Origin: Variovorax sp. ZS18.2.2
GTDB lineage: Bacteria; Pseudomonadota; Gammaproteobacteria; Burkholderiales; Burkholderiaceae_C
Assembly: GCF_024701975.1 (NCBI RefSeq)
Contig: NZ_JANLNM010000002.1
Coordinates: 248,001-312,000 of the forward strand
Direction of reading: 5' to 3'
Length of the DNA: 64,000 nucleotides
Translations under genes and position numbers: made by a program
Shown: positions 17,797 to 27,583 of the stretch, one piece after another
Layout: each line of letters begins with the position of its first letter
How positions within the stretch are numbered: the first letter of the stretch is position 1
The notes under the pieces: generated by a model
Seen by the model: only the letters and a program-made list of their open reading frames with translations
Told to the model about the DNA's origin: nothing
The model's database searches: none

Positions 17797-18666
17797 ATGA
17801 ACACACTCCTGCGCATCCGCCAGCTCAACAAGCACTTCGCCAACGGCAAGCACGCCTTGCGCGATATCAATCTCGATGTGGCGCGTGGCGACATGGTGGC
17901 GCTCATCGGCGCCTCGGGCTCGGGCAAATCGACGCTGCTGCGGCACATCGCCGGGCTCGTGGCGGCCGACGGCGCCACGCAGTCGCTGGTGGAGATCGAT
18001 GGCTGCTGCGTGCAGCAGGCCGGTCGCATCCACCGCGACATCCGCAAGGTGCGCTCGCAGGTCGGCTTCGTGTTCCAGCAGTTCAATCTCGTCGCCCGGC
18101 TGCCGGTGCTGGTGAACGTGCTCGTGGGCTCGCTGCACCGCATGCCGTGGTGGCGCAGCTGGATGCGCCTCTTTACCGCGCAGGAGCGTGCACTGGCCCT
18201 CGAAGCACTGGCGCGCGTGGGCATTGCCGATTGCCATGCGCAGCGCGCCTCCACGCTGTCGGGCGGTCAGCAGCAGCGCGCCGCGATCGCGCGCACGCTG
18301 GTGCAGGGCGCCAAGGTGGTGCTGGCCGACGAGCCCATTGCCTCGCTCGATCCGGAGTCGTCGCGCAAGGTGATGGAGATCCTGGCGCGCATCAACCGCG
18401 AAGACGGCTGCACCGTGGTCGTCTCGCTGCACCAGGTCGAGATCGCGATGAAGTATTGCCCGCGGGTGGTGGCGCTGAACCAGGGCCAGGTGGTGTTCGA
18501 CGGACCGTCTTCCGCGCTCACTCCCGAGTTGCTGCGCGAACTGTATGGCGTGCAGGCCGAAGAACTGCTGCGGCCCGCCACCCCGGACGCCGAGAGCGCC
18601 AGCGTGCACGTGCTGACGCCGCCCGCGGTCGTGCCCTGGGCGGCGCGCCCGGCGAAGGCCGCCTGA
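17797..18666 (+). CDS. phnC: Phosphonate ABC transporter ATPase PhnC
   Basis: 289 aa from ATG 17797. Walker [10 protein letters not shown], signature [10 protein letters not shown], Walker [13 protein letters not shown]. The in-frame ATG at 17719 would place the operator inside the gene and adds residues unlike the family. The protein energises phosphonate uptake with PhnD and PhnE. A proline-rich tail of ~30 residues follows the ATPase domain. Separated from phnM by a gap that holds a PhnF-type site. Confidence 0.93.
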   Translation: MNTLLRIRQLNKHFANGKHALRDINLDVARGDMVALIGASGSGKSTLLRHIAGLVAADGATQSLVEIDGCCVQQAGRIHRDIRKVRSQVGFVFQQFNLVARLPVLVNVLVGSLHRMPWWRSWMRLFTAQERALALEALARVGIADCHAQRASTLSGGQQQRAAIARTLVQGAKVVLADEPIASLDPESSRKVMEILARINREDGCTVVVSLHQVEIAMKYCPRVVALNQGQVVFDGPSSALTPELLRELYGVQAEELLRPATPDAESASVHVLTPPAVVPWAARPAKAA

Positions 18667-18725
18667 ATCCATCGCACGCCTGAGTGCTCTCTTTCCTTTC
18701 CTACCGTTCCACTTTGGAGTCATCC

Positions 18726-19670
18726 ATGATCAAGAAACTCTGTGCAGCCCTGGCCCTTGGCCTCGGCATGGTCGGCGCGTTGGCGCAGGACATCAACTTC
18801 GGCATCATCTCGACAGAGGCGACGCAGAACCTCAAGGGCGATTGGCAGCCCCTCATCGACGACATGAACCGCCAGACCGGTCTGAAGGTCACGGCCTTCT
18901 TCGCGCCCGACTACGCCGGCATCATCGAAGGCATGCGCTTCAACAAGGTGCATCTGGGCTGGTTCGGCAACAAGTCGGCGATGGAAGCCGTCGACCGCGC
19001 AAACGGCGAGGTGTTCGCCCAGATGGTCAATGCCGACGGCACGCAGGGCTACTACTCGCACTTGATCGTGAACCGGGAAAGCCCGCTCAACACCCTCGAC
19101 GACGTGCTGAAGAACGCCAAGAGCCTGAGCTTCGGCAATGGCGACCCGAACTCGACCTCGGGCTTCCTGGTGCCCGGCTTCTACGTCTTTGCACAAAACA
19201 AGATCGACGCCAAGACCGCATTCCGCGTCACCCGCAGCGCCAACCACGAGACCAACGCACTGGCCGTTGCCAACAAGCAGGTGGACGTGGCGACCAACAA
19301 CAGCGAGAACCTCGAGAAGGTCAAGGAACGCTTCCCCGAGAAGTTCAAGGACATCAAGATCGTCTGGACTTCGCCGCTGATTCCGCTCGATCCGTTGGTC
19401 ATGCGCAAGGATCTGCCCGAAGCCACGAAGGCGAAGCTCAGGAACTTCTTCTTCAACTACGGCAAGACCGATGCGCGCGAGAAGGAAGTCATCATGAAGA
19501 TCTCCAAGCTGTCGGGCTTCAAGGAGTCGAGCGACAAGCAACTGATGCCGATCCGCCAGCTGGACCTGTTTGGCCAGCGCAACAAGATCGAAGCCGACAC
19601 CGTGCTGAGCGACGCCGACAGGAAGACGCGCCTGGCCGACATCGACAAGAAGCTGTCCGCGCTGAACTGA
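18726..19670 (+). CDS. phnD: Phosphonate-binding periplasmic protein PhnD
   Basis: 314 aa. Signal peptide of ~20 residues ([20 protein letters not shown], then [11 protein letters not shown]). The [27 protein letters not shown] and [14 protein letters not shown] segments are typical of phosphonate-binding proteins of this family. It delivers phosphonates to PhnE/PhnC. ATG 18726 is chosen over 18684 because it begins the signal peptide and follows a GGAG site. Confidence 0.93.
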   Translation: MIKKLCAALALGLGMVGALAQDINFGIISTEATQNLKGDWQPLIDDMNRQTGLKVTAFFAPDYAGIIEGMRFNKVHLGWFGNKSAMEAVDRANGEVFAQMVNADGTQGYYSHLIVNRESPLNTLDDVLKNAKSLSFGNGDPNSTSGFLVPGFYVFAQNKIDAKTAFRVTRSANHETNALAVANKQVDVATNNSENLEKVKERFPEKFKDIKIVWTSPLIPLDPLVMRKDLPEATKAKLRNFFFNYGKTDAREKEVIMKISKLSGFKESSDKQLMPIRQLDLFGQRNKIEADTVLSDADRKTRLADIDKKLSALN

Positions 19671-19704
19671 GTTCCGAGCGCAGCCGAACGACCCATCGCC
19701 CGCC

Positions 19705-20508
19705 ATGCCTTCCTCGATTCCGATGACCCGCCCGCCGCTCGCAACCGTGGTTCCCAAGCGCAACCTGGCGTGGCAGATTTCCTGGGCCGCATTGCTGCTC
19801 CTGCTGCTGGCTTCCTGGAAGGGCGCCGACATGCGGCCGCTCGACCTCATCCGCGACAGCGGCAACATGGCGACCTACGCCGCCGAGTTCTTCCCGCCGA
19901 ACTTCACGCATTGGCGCATGTACCTGCAGGAGATGGTGGTCACGCTGCAGATCGCACTGTGGGGCACGGTGCTGGCCGTGGTGACTGCCGTGCCGCTCGC
20001 GCTGCTGGCCTCGGCCAATATCGTGCCGTGGTGGATCTACCAGCCGGTGCGCCGGTTGATGGACAGCTGCCGGGCCATCAACGAGATGGTGTTCGCGATG
20101 CTGTTCGTGGTGGCCGTGGGGCTGGGGCCTTTTGCGGGGGTGCTGGCGCTCTGGGTGCACACGAGCGGCGTGCTGGCCAAGCTTTTCGCCGAGGCGGTGG
20201 AAGCCATCGATCCGCAGCCGGTGGAGGGCATTCGCTCCACAGGCGCGAGCGCGCTGCACGAGATCGTGTACGGCGTGCTGCCGCAGGTGATGCCGCTGTG
20301 GATTTCGTATGCGCTCTACCGCTTCGAGTCGAACGTGCGCTCGGCGTCGGTGGTGGGCATGGTGGGCGCGGGCGGCATCGGCGTGGTGCTGTGGGAGATC
20401 ATCCGTGGCTTCCAGTACGCCGAGACCTGCGCGGTGATGATCATCATCGTGGTGAGCGTGAGCGTCATCGACCTGGTGTCGGCGCGCATCCGCAAAGTGC
20501 TGGTCTAG
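19705..20508 (+). CDS. phnE: Phosphonate ABC transporter permease PhnE
   Basis: 267 aa, about six membrane helices, with the permease coupling loop [21 protein letters not shown] near residue 175. Only one PhnE is present, as in many clusters. It ends in TAG at 20506-20508, and the terminal G of that stop is the first base of the repeat element that follows. Confidence 0.93.
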   Translation: MPSSIPMTRPPLATVVPKRNLAWQISWAALLLLLLASWKGADMRPLDLIRDSGNMATYAAEFFPPNFTHWRMYLQEMVVTLQIALWGTVLAVVTAVPLALLASANIVPWWIYQPVRRLMDSCRAINEMVFAMLFVVAVGLGPFAGVLALWVHTSGVLAKLFAEAVEAIDPQPVEGIRSTGASALHEIVYGVLPQVMPLWISYALYRFESNVRSASVVGMVGAGGIGVVLWEIIRGFQYAETCAVMIIIVVSVSVIDLVSARIRKVLV

Positions 20509-20770
20509 GGCCTGTTCGCACTATGCAAGGGGTCGCGAAGCTCGCCACAGCCCGCCCATCAAGGCGCATGACGCCGTGCGTGCGTCCGCACGCACAAGGA
20601 ATGCAACGCCGAGGGGCGGGCTGTGGCGAGCTTCCCTCCGGGTTGCTTCGCCAAGGGGCCGTCTGCGGCGTTGCCTGCGCTTGCAAGGCTCCAGCCTTGC
20701 CGCGCCCGGGCGCCTTGCAGCCAGCCCCTTGGCGAAGCAACGCGACCCCTTGCATAGTGTGAACAGGCCC
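20508..20770. mobile_element. MITE-like nested inverted-repeat element, 263 bp
   Basis: Termini are 30-bp inverted repeats (20508-20537 and 20741-20770, beginning GGGCCTGTTC) with one mismatch. Inside are further perfect or near-perfect pairs: 20537-20557 with 20614-20634 (21 bp), 20642-20659 with 20724-20741 (18 bp), 20576-20584 with 20587-20595 (9 bp) and 20683-20690 with 20693-20700 (8 bp). There is no coding frame of any quality. It splits the phosphonate operon between phnE and the HD-domain gene. No clear target duplication is visible. A non-autonomous transposon or a BIME-like repeat are both possible. Confidence 0.8.
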
Positions 20771-20784
20771 TTGGAAATTTCGCG

Positions 20785-21339
20785 ATGGCATTGACCCTGG
20801 ACGACATCGCCCGGTTGCTGGCCGACCGCGGCCGGCAGCAATACGGCCGCGAAGCCGTGAGCCAGCTGGACCACGCGCTGCAGTGCGCGGCGCTGGCCGA
20901 AGAAGCGGGAGAGAGCACCGAGACCGTGGTGGCGGCGTTGCTGCACGACCTCGGGCACCTGCTCGCGCCCGAAAACGCGCGGGACGACCGCAGCACCCCG
21001 CGGGAACGCGACGACCTGCACCAGTACATCGCGCTGCCCTTTCTGCACGGGCTCTTCCCACCGGGCGTGCTGGCGCCGATTCGCCTGCACGTGGACGCGA
21101 AGCGCTGCCTGTGCACGATCGATGCGGGCTACTGGGACAGCCTGTCGCCGGCTTCGAAGCACAGCCTGACGCTGCAGGGCGGGCGCTACACGCCGCAGGA
21201 GGCCGAGGCCTTCATGCGCGCACCGTTTGCCGAGGAAGCGCTGCGCGTTCGGCGCTATGACGATCTGGCCAAGGTGGAGGGCAGGGCAACGCCGCCGCTG
21301 GCGCGCTACCTGCAGAAGATGGCGCAGGTCGCGCTGTAG
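20785..21339 (+). CDS. PhnZ-like HD-domain phosphonate protein (probable diiron oxygenase)
   Basis: 184 aa HD-domain protein of the type tied to phosphonate operons. HD motif HDLGH at 54-58. Tyr20, Glu23 and His30 precede it with exactly the spacing I recall for Tyr24, Glu27 and His34 of PhnZ, the mixed-valent diiron oxygenase that cleaves 2-amino-1-hydroxyethylphosphonate. His79, His102, Lys106 and Asp159/160 fall where further ligands and the substrate Lys are expected. Oxygenase activity is therefore inferred over simple phosphohydrolysis. No 2-oxoglutarate-dependent PhnY/TmpA partner is in the window. The start lies 15 bp after the repeat element. Confidence 0.8.
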   Translation: MALTLDDIARLLADRGRQQYGREAVSQLDHALQCAALAEEAGESTETVVAALLHDLGHLLAPENARDDRSTPRERDDLHQYIALPFLHGLFPPGVLAPIRLHVDAKRCLCTIDAGYWDSLSPASKHSLTLQGGRYTPQEAEAFMRAPFAEEALRVRRYDDLAKVEGRATPPLARYLQKMAQVAL

Positions 21340-21387
21340 CGCGAGGTAACGCGAGGTTGGGCGAGTCCGGGCGGGCGTGGGCCGTAA

Positions 21388-21404
21388 ATGCAACAAAATT
21401 GCAT
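21388..21404. promoter_or_regulatory. Palindromic operator 1 upstream of the COG0523 gene
   Basis: ATGCAA-N5-TTGCAT, a perfect 17-bp interrupted palindrome. A second site of identical format starts 28 bp downstream. Placement before a metallochaperone GTPase suggests a Fur-family (Zur) binding site; that is inference. Confidence 0.7.
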
Positions 21405-21415
21405 TGCTACCTATA

Positions 21416-21432
21416 ATGCAATGCTGTTGCAT
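21416..21432. promoter_or_regulatory. Palindromic operator 2 overlapping the -10 box
   Basis: A second ATGCAA-N5-TTGCAT. The perfect -10 hexamer TATAAT occupies 21412-21417, between the two palindromes and overlapping this one, so a bound regulator would block RNA polymerase. The start codon is 17 bp further on. Confidence 0.7.
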
Positions 21433-21449
21433 ATACAAAGAACGCCCAC

Positions 21450-22643
<1,194 letters not shown>

Positions 22644-22649
22644 CCGCGC

Positions 22650-23138
22650 TCAGCGTGCGCAGTCGCCGCAGGTGCCGTGCAGCGTAAGCGCGGTGTGGCG
22701 GGTGTCGATGCCCTGCTTGCGCAGCGCCTTGCCGAGCCGGCCCATCACCTTGGGCAGCTCGGGGTCCGACGGCAGTGCCAATACCTTGTGGCACTGGTCG
22801 CATTCGAAGGTGTTGCCCGAGGCGGCTTCGACGTGCCGCGCGAAACGGTTGACCCGGTCGGCGCCCACGCGGCGGTCGCACAGGCCCGCTTCGACGAGGC
22901 GGTCGAGTACGCGGTAGATGGTCACGCGGTCGGGGGCTTCGCCGGTGGCGGTGGTGTAGGCGGCGGCCACTTCCTCGTGCGTCAGGGGTTGGGAGGTGTG
23001 CCGGAGCAGTTCCAGCACCGTCTGGGCGGCGCGTGTCACGCGGAGGCCGCTTTCGCGCAACAGGGTTTCGCTGTCGAATGCTGCGGCGGCCAGCGGGGGC
23101 TTCGGGTGTGGGGTGGGTGTCTTCATGCGAAACGCCAT
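22650..23138 (-). CDS. Fur-family transcriptional repressor
   Basis: 162 aa. Winged-helix DNA-binding half (residues ~30-95, GLRVTRAAQTVLELLRHT ... DRVTIYRVLDRLVEAGLC), then a dimer domain with CDQC and CGDC structural zinc pairs. The histidine cluster usual in Fur/Zur between the halves is reduced to FARHVEAASGN. Converges on the COG0523 gene with a 6-bp gap. ATG 23138 or 23126 could be the start; the first has a GGAT ahead of it. A second, more Zur-like paralogue lies at 50428. Confidence 0.85.
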   Translation of the reverse strand: MAFRMKTPTPHPKPPLAAAAFDSETLLRESGLRVTRAAQTVLELLRHTSQPLTHEEVAAAYTTATGEAPDRVTIYRVLDRLVEAGLCDRRVGADRVNRFARHVEAASGNTFECDQCHKVLALPSDPELPKVMGRLGKALRKQGIDTRHTALTLHGTCGDCAR

Positions 23139-23148
23139 TGTGTTGCAT
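23132..23148. promoter_or_regulatory. Degenerate ATGCAA-N5-TTGCAT-like site at the Fur-family start
   Basis: On the minus strand the site reads ATGCAA, five bases, TGGCGT. One half is perfect and the other matches at four of six positions. It overlaps the start codon of the Fur-family gene, so weak autoregulation is possible. Low confidence because one half is poor. Confidence 0.3.
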
Positions 23149-23240
23149 CCCCGGGCCTCCTGTGTAAAGCAAAGCCGAATCGCCCGCCTGCCATGCCAGA
23201 TAATCGCCGGCATTCCAGATCACCGGACGGCACGAACAGC

Positions 23241-24218
23241 ATGGACACAGAGCGGGGCGGCGACGTACTCAGCCATGTGCTTGCGACGTACAAGTCCGAG
23301 CGGGCGGTCACCGCACGCTTCTCGCTCTCCGCACCCTGGGCCCTGCATTCGACCGGCGTGGCCGGCCCGCTGATCCGCATGTGCACCGGCGCGCCGTATT
23401 GGATCGCGGTCGACGGCGCCGAGCCGGTGGCCGTCGCGCCGCACGACATCGCGATGCTGCCGCAGGGCAGTCCGCACACCGTGTCGTCCGCGCCGGGGCT
23501 CGAGGCCGAGCCCTTTCGCGACCTGATCACCGCGCACTCGGTCGGTCGGCATGGCGACCATCCGATCGTGTTCTCGCACGGCGGTGGAGGCGCGGCGACC
23601 GAGCTGTTCTCGCTGCACCTGTGGATGCCCGCGGAGGGCCTGGGCTCCATCATGGCCAGCCTGCCGCCGCTGATCGTGCTGCGGCAGGGGCAGATTCCCA
23701 CCACCGCGTCGCTTGCGCAGGCGATGGAATCGCTGGTCAACGAAACCATCGCGCAGCGGCCGGGCTGGCAGCTGTCGGCGGCGCGCATGGCCGACCTGTT
23801 GCTGGTGCACATCCTCTGCGAGCACCTGTATGCGCAGCCCCAGGCCGACCAGGCGCAGCAGGTGGGTCAGTTGCGCGGACTCGACGACGAGAGCATCGCC
23901 CGCGCGATGTCGCTGATGCACGAGCGGCCCGAGCATCCGTGGTCGGTGGCCACGCTGGCGCAGGCCAGTTATCTCTCGCGCACCATCTTCAGCGAGCGCT
24001 TTCGCGCGCTGGTGGGCGTGACGCCGATGCACTACCTCGGCTCCTACCGCATGACGCTGGCAGCCGAGAAGCTCAAGAACCGGCAACTGAGCCTGCACCA
24101 GGTGGCCGAGGCGGTGGGTTATGCATCGGAAAAAGCGTTCTCGCGCGCCTTTCAGCGCTGGACCGGCATGACGCCCAGCGCCTACGCCCGCCAGCACGGC
24201 AGGCCCGAATCCAGCTGA
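23241..24218 (+). CDS. AraC-family regulator with cupin N-domain
   Basis: 325 aa from ATG 23241. The N-terminal cupin_6-type sensor (DVLSHVLATYKSERAVTARFSLSAPWAL ... VAPHDIAMLPQGSPHTV) is followed by a C-terminal AraC DNA-binding pair, visible as SVATLAQASYLSRTIFSERFR and LHQVAEAVGYASEKAFSRAFQRWTG. An ATG at 23193 lacks a ribosome binding site. It reads toward the TDO-like and FAD monooxygenase genes, its likely targets. Confidence 0.88.
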   Translation: MDTERGGDVLSHVLATYKSERAVTARFSLSAPWALHSTGVAGPLIRMCTGAPYWIAVDGAEPVAVAPHDIAMLPQGSPHTVSSAPGLEAEPFRDLITAHSVGRHGDHPIVFSHGGGGAATELFSLHLWMPAEGLGSIMASLPPLIVLRQGQIPTTASLAQAMESLVNETIAQRPGWQLSAARMADLLLVHILCEHLYAQPQADQAQQVGQLRGLDDESIARAMSLMHERPEHPWSVATLAQASYLSRTIFSERFRALVGVTPMHYLGSYRMTLAAEKLKNRQLSLHQVAEAVGYASEKAFSRAFQRWTGMTPSAYARQHGRPESS

Positions 24219-24299
24219 TTCCGCCGCACCGGACGATCGGTGCCCAAATCCGGCGTGCCGGAGGTTGAGGCGGCGGCATGCGCGCCGAACAATCGGCGC

Positions 24300-25235
24300 A
24301 TGCCCATCCAACGCCACAGAGTCATTCCCGAAGTCCGCAATCCGGCGCTCGAAAACTCCCTCGTGAAGTCGATCGCGGTCGGCGACAACCAGCAGCGCGA
24401 AGCCACGGTGAAGAACACCGACGGCGAGCCGCTGCTGCAGTTCGAAGGCGGCAGCAACCCGTACCTGGAGCACCAGCGCAACGACCTGCTGCTGAGCATC
24501 CAGCACCTGCGCAGCGAGGGCCACGACGAGATGGTCTTCATGTGCATCACGCACTGTAAGGAGCTGACCTTCAAGGCCATTCACTACGAGCTGGTCAACA
24601 TGCAGGCGCGCATCCGCGCCGACGACGTGGCCGGCGCGCTCCAGCTGGTGCCGCGGGTGCGCGCGCTGCTCGAGTTCCTCGGCAAGACCTGGGACGTGCT
24701 CTCGACCATCACGCCGCACGAGTTCAACCAGTTCCGCAACACGCTGGGCATCGCCTCGGGGCAGCAGTCGTACATGTACCGGCATGTGGAGTTCATCCTC
24801 GGCAACAAGTCGGTGCCGCTCGCGCGTGCGCATGCGAACAACCCCGACGTGTGGCCCTACATGGAGCGCGCGCTGAATTCGCCGAGCCTCTACGACGACG
24901 TGCTCGCGCTGCTGTACCGCCGTGACATCGCGGTGCCGCCCGAGGCGCTGGCGCGCGACTGGTCGGCGCCCTATGTGGTGAACCCGGGCGTCGAAGCCGC
25001 GTGGCTCTGGGTGTACGGCGCCCCGACGCCGGAGAACGATCTCTACCGGCTCGGCGAGGCGCTGATGGACATCGCCGACGTGTTCTCGCAATACCGCTGG
25101 CGGCATTTCGTCTCGGTCGAGCGCATCCTCGGCTTCAAGCCGGGCACAGGCGGCTCGGCCGGCGTGGGGTGGCTGCGCAGCGTGGTCGATCACCGGTTCT
25201 TTCCCGAGCTGTGGTCCGTTCGCACCCAACTCTGA
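24300..25235 (+). CDS. Tryptophan 2,3-dioxygenase-superfamily protein
   Basis: 311 aa. The TDO pattern is clear: LEHQRNDLLLSIQHL, then HDEMVFMCITHCKEL with the distal His at 85, FRNTLGIASGQQSYMYR with the substrate-carboxylate Arg at 146, and YRWRHFVSVERILGFKPGTGGSAGVGWL with the proximal haem His at 269, ending FFPELWSVRT. The usual HQ-x-SELW is replaced by HCKELT, so it is a divergent member and the substrate may not be tryptophan. It should be a haem enzyme adding O2 to an indole or similar ring. Followed after 11 bp by an FAD monooxygenase. Confidence 0.8.
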   Translation: MPIQRHRVIPEVRNPALENSLVKSIAVGDNQQREATVKNTDGEPLLQFEGGSNPYLEHQRNDLLLSIQHLRSEGHDEMVFMCITHCKELTFKAIHYELVNMQARIRADDVAGALQLVPRVRALLEFLGKTWDVLSTITPHEFNQFRNTLGIASGQQSYMYRHVEFILGNKSVPLARAHANNPDVWPYMERALNSPSLYDDVLALLYRRDIAVPPEALARDWSAPYVVNPGVEAAWLWVYGAPTPENDLYRLGEALMDIADVFSQYRWRHFVSVERILGFKPGTGGSAGVGWLRSVVDHRFFPELWSVRTQL

Positions 25236-25246
25236 GCCGCTCGTTC

Positions 25247-26407
25247 ATGACTGCCACACACAACAAGGTGCTGATCGTCGGCGCCGGCATCGCGGGCTGC
25301 TCGGCCGCCATCGCGCTGGCCGACAAGGGCATGCCGGTCACGCTGGTCGAGAAGCAGGCCGAATGGCGCTTCCAGAGCTCGGGCATCTTCATCTACAGCA
25401 ACGGGCTGGAGGCGCTGCGCAGCGTCGGGGTGCTGCCGCAGATCCTCGATGCGGGCTTCGGCATCGCGGATGGGCGGAATGTCTATCTCGATCACCACGG
25501 CGTGCCGATCGTCGATGTGTTCTATCCGAGGTCGCACGGCGGCGCGGTGCCGATCCTGGGTATCAAGCGCGCGGAGATGCACCGCATCCTCGCGAGCCGG
25601 CTCGATGCGCTCGGCGTCGATATCCGGCTGGCGACGACGGTGGAAGAGATCCGTTCGCCAAGCGGCAGCGATCACGCGGAGGTCACGCTCTCCGATGGAT
25701 CGACGCAGCGCTTCGATCTCGTCATCGGCGCCGACGGCATCCGCTCGCAGGTCCGCGAAGTCGTGAGCGGCCCTCTCACGCCGCGCTACACCGGCTTTGG
25801 CGTCTGGCGCAGCGTGCATGAGCGGCCGCGCGCGCTGGACGCGAAGATCATGATGATGGGCATCGGCAAGCGGCTCGGGATCATGCCGATCAGCGACGAC
25901 AGGCTCTACATCTTCGGCACGGTGAGCGAACCTGCGGACCGTTGGTATCCGCGGGAACAATGGCCCGGGCTGATGCGCGAACGGTTCGCGGAATTCGGCG
26001 GGCCGGCGCGGCAGTTTCTCGACCAGCTCTCGGCGGATTCGGAAGTGCTCTACACCGCAGTCGAGGAAGTGCAGGCGCCGTTGCCGTGGCACGCGGGCCG
26101 CGTGCTGCTGATCGGCGATGCGGCGCATGCTTCGACGCCGTTCATGGGGCAGGGCGGCGCGATGGCGGTGGAAGACGCCGTGGTTCTCGCAGAAATGCTC
26201 GCGGCGGATGGTATCGGCGAGCAGACCCTGAGGGCCTTCGGCGAGCGCCGCTTTCCCATGTGCCGGTTCGTGCAGGACGCCTCGCGCAAGGTGGGCGAGG
26301 CCGGCGCGGTGGAAGACGCCGCGAGCTGCGCGCGCCGCAACACGGCCATGCAACAGACGGCCCAGCAGCAGGTCGATGCGTTCTATCGCCAGCTCGACGG
26401 ATTGTGA
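25247..26407 (+). CDS. FAD-dependent aromatic monooxygenase
   Basis: 386 aa, class A flavoprotein monooxygenase. FAD-binding GAGIAGCSAA (residues ~10-19), the DG motif GADGIRSQ (~160), and GD motif LIGDAAHASTPFMGQGG (~290). Likely hydroxylates an aromatic ring with NAD(P)H. It forms an operon with the TDO-like gene, so the two may act in sequence on one compound. The stop lies only 7 bp from the stop of the convergent ferredoxin-like gene. Confidence 0.87.
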   Translation: MTATHNKVLIVGAGIAGCSAAIALADKGMPVTLVEKQAEWRFQSSGIFIYSNGLEALRSVGVLPQILDAGFGIADGRNVYLDHHGVPIVDVFYPRSHGGAVPILGIKRAEMHRILASRLDALGVDIRLATTVEEIRSPSGSDHAEVTLSDGSTQRFDLVIGADGIRSQVREVVSGPLTPRYTGFGVWRSVHERPRALDAKIMMMGIGKRLGIMPISDDRLYIFGTVSEPADRWYPREQWPGLMRERFAEFGGPARQFLDQLSADSEVLYTAVEEVQAPLPWHAGRVLLIGDAAHASTPFMGQGGAMAVEDAVVLAEMLAADGIGEQTLRAFGERRFPMCRFVQDASRKVGEAGAVEDAASCARRNTAMQQTAQQQVDAFYRQLDGL

Positions 26408-26414
26408 ACAGGCC

Positions 26415-26723
26415 CTAGCGGACGGCGCGGGACAGCGCCTTGGCGAAATCCGCGACATCGTCGTCGCGGCACACCTCGGCTGCCATCGGCGCCTGCCCGC
26501 CCGCCACGGCGACCAGCGCCATCGCCTTCTTCGGGCACAGGCCCAGGCAGGTCGACTGCACGACGCGAAGGCGCCCCGGCACATGCACCAGGTCGCGCTT
26601 GAGTTCCTTGCGGACCTGTCTGGCCTTGAGTTTCGTGGGGCCGTCGCTGCGCTCTTCGCAATCGCCGCAGACCAGCACCACGCCGGACAGCTTGATCTCG
26701 ACCAGGGGAGGGGAATGGCTCAC
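26415..26723 (-). CDS. Small (2Fe-2S) ferredoxin-like protein
   Basis: 102 aa from GTG 26723, preceded by an AGGAAAGAAG ribosome binding site; an ATG 22 codons earlier gives a tail of lysines and is less likely. Thioredoxin-like ferredoxin pattern with cysteines in VCGDC and STCLGLCPKKA, as in (2Fe-2S) domain proteins and the NuoE-like fold. Electron partner unknown. Confidence 0.75.
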   Translation of the reverse strand: MSHSPPLVEIKLSGVVLVCGDCEERSDGPTKLKARQVRKELKRDLVHVPGRLRVVQSTCLGLCPKKAMALVAVAGGQAPMAAEVCRDDDVADFAKALSRAVR

Positions 26724-26854
26724 GCTCTTCTTTCCTTTCTTCTTTCCTTTTGTTTCAGCCCATCTTGGGTGCGAAGGCGAGCCGCGCAAGTCAGCCGACC
26801 GCCCGAATGCGCTAAGGTGAGGCCATCCGAATCCCTGAATACCTTTGCCCGACC

Positions 26855-27520
26855 ATGTCCCGCCTTCCCATCGAAATCGAAACCGCTCCGAACCCCACCG
26901 CCTCCGTGATCCTGATGCACGGCCTGGGCGCCGACGGCAATGACTTCGTGCCGATCGCCGGCGAGCTCGACCTGTCCAGCGTCGGGCCAGTGCGCTTCGT
27001 GTTTCCCAATGCGCCGGTGATTCCGGTCACCCTGAACAACGGCTACCAGATGCCGGCCTGGTTCGACATCGCCGGCCCCGATTTCAATGTGCAGGAAGAC
27101 GCCACGGGCCTGCGCCGCTCGCAGGCCGCCATCGAGGCACTGATCGCCAACGAAAAGGCCCGCGGCATCCCCGCGAACCGCATCGTGGTGGCCGGCTTCT
27201 CGCAGGGCTGCGCGATGGCGCTGCTGACCGGGCTGCGCCACACCGAACGCCTGGCCGGCATCGTCGGCCTCTCGGGCTGGCTGCCTCTGGCGGCGAGCAC
27301 CGCGGCCGAGCGCCATGCGGCCAACCATGAGACGCCGGTGTTCCTCGGCCATGGCCGGCAAGACCCGATGGTGCCGCTGGCACGGGCCACGCAATCGCGC
27401 GATGCGCTCGTCGCCCTGGGCCATACCGTCGAGTGGCACGAGTACACGATGGCGCACTCGGTCTGCATGGAGGAAGTGGCCGACCTGAACGATTTCCTGT
27501 TGCGCGTGCTGGTGGGCTGA
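26855..27520 (+). CDS. Carboxylesterase/phospholipase of the alpha/beta-hydrolase fold
   Basis: 221 aa. Oxyanion region MHGLGADGNDF, nucleophile elbow GFSQGCA (Ser ~115), Asp in GRQDPMVP and His in MAHSV complete the triad. Matches the bacterial EstB/YpfH-type carboxylesterase family in length and order. No signal peptide, so cytosolic. Confidence 0.9.
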   Translation: MSRLPIEIETAPNPTASVILMHGLGADGNDFVPIAGELDLSSVGPVRFVFPNAPVIPVTLNNGYQMPAWFDIAGPDFNVQEDATGLRRSQAAIEALIANEKARGIPANRIVVAGFSQGCAMALLTGLRHTERLAGIVGLSGWLPLAASTAAERHAANHETPVFLGHGRQDPMVPLARATQSRDALVALGHTVEWHEYTMAHSVCMEEVADLNDFLLRVLVG

Positions 27521-27583
27521 AGAAAAAACGAGCAGGCCGCTGCGGCAACCCACGAGACACACAGACGAAGAAGGAGACAGCCC

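Noticed and set aside
20508..20770. CRISPR array or phage attachment site
   Set aside because: The repeats are nested inverted pairs, not direct repeats with spacers, and no cas, integrase or tRNA gene is near.
20521..21438. Minus-strand frames through the MITE-like element and HD gene
   Set aside because: They arise from the repeat and the antisense of the HD gene; no protein family pattern is seen.
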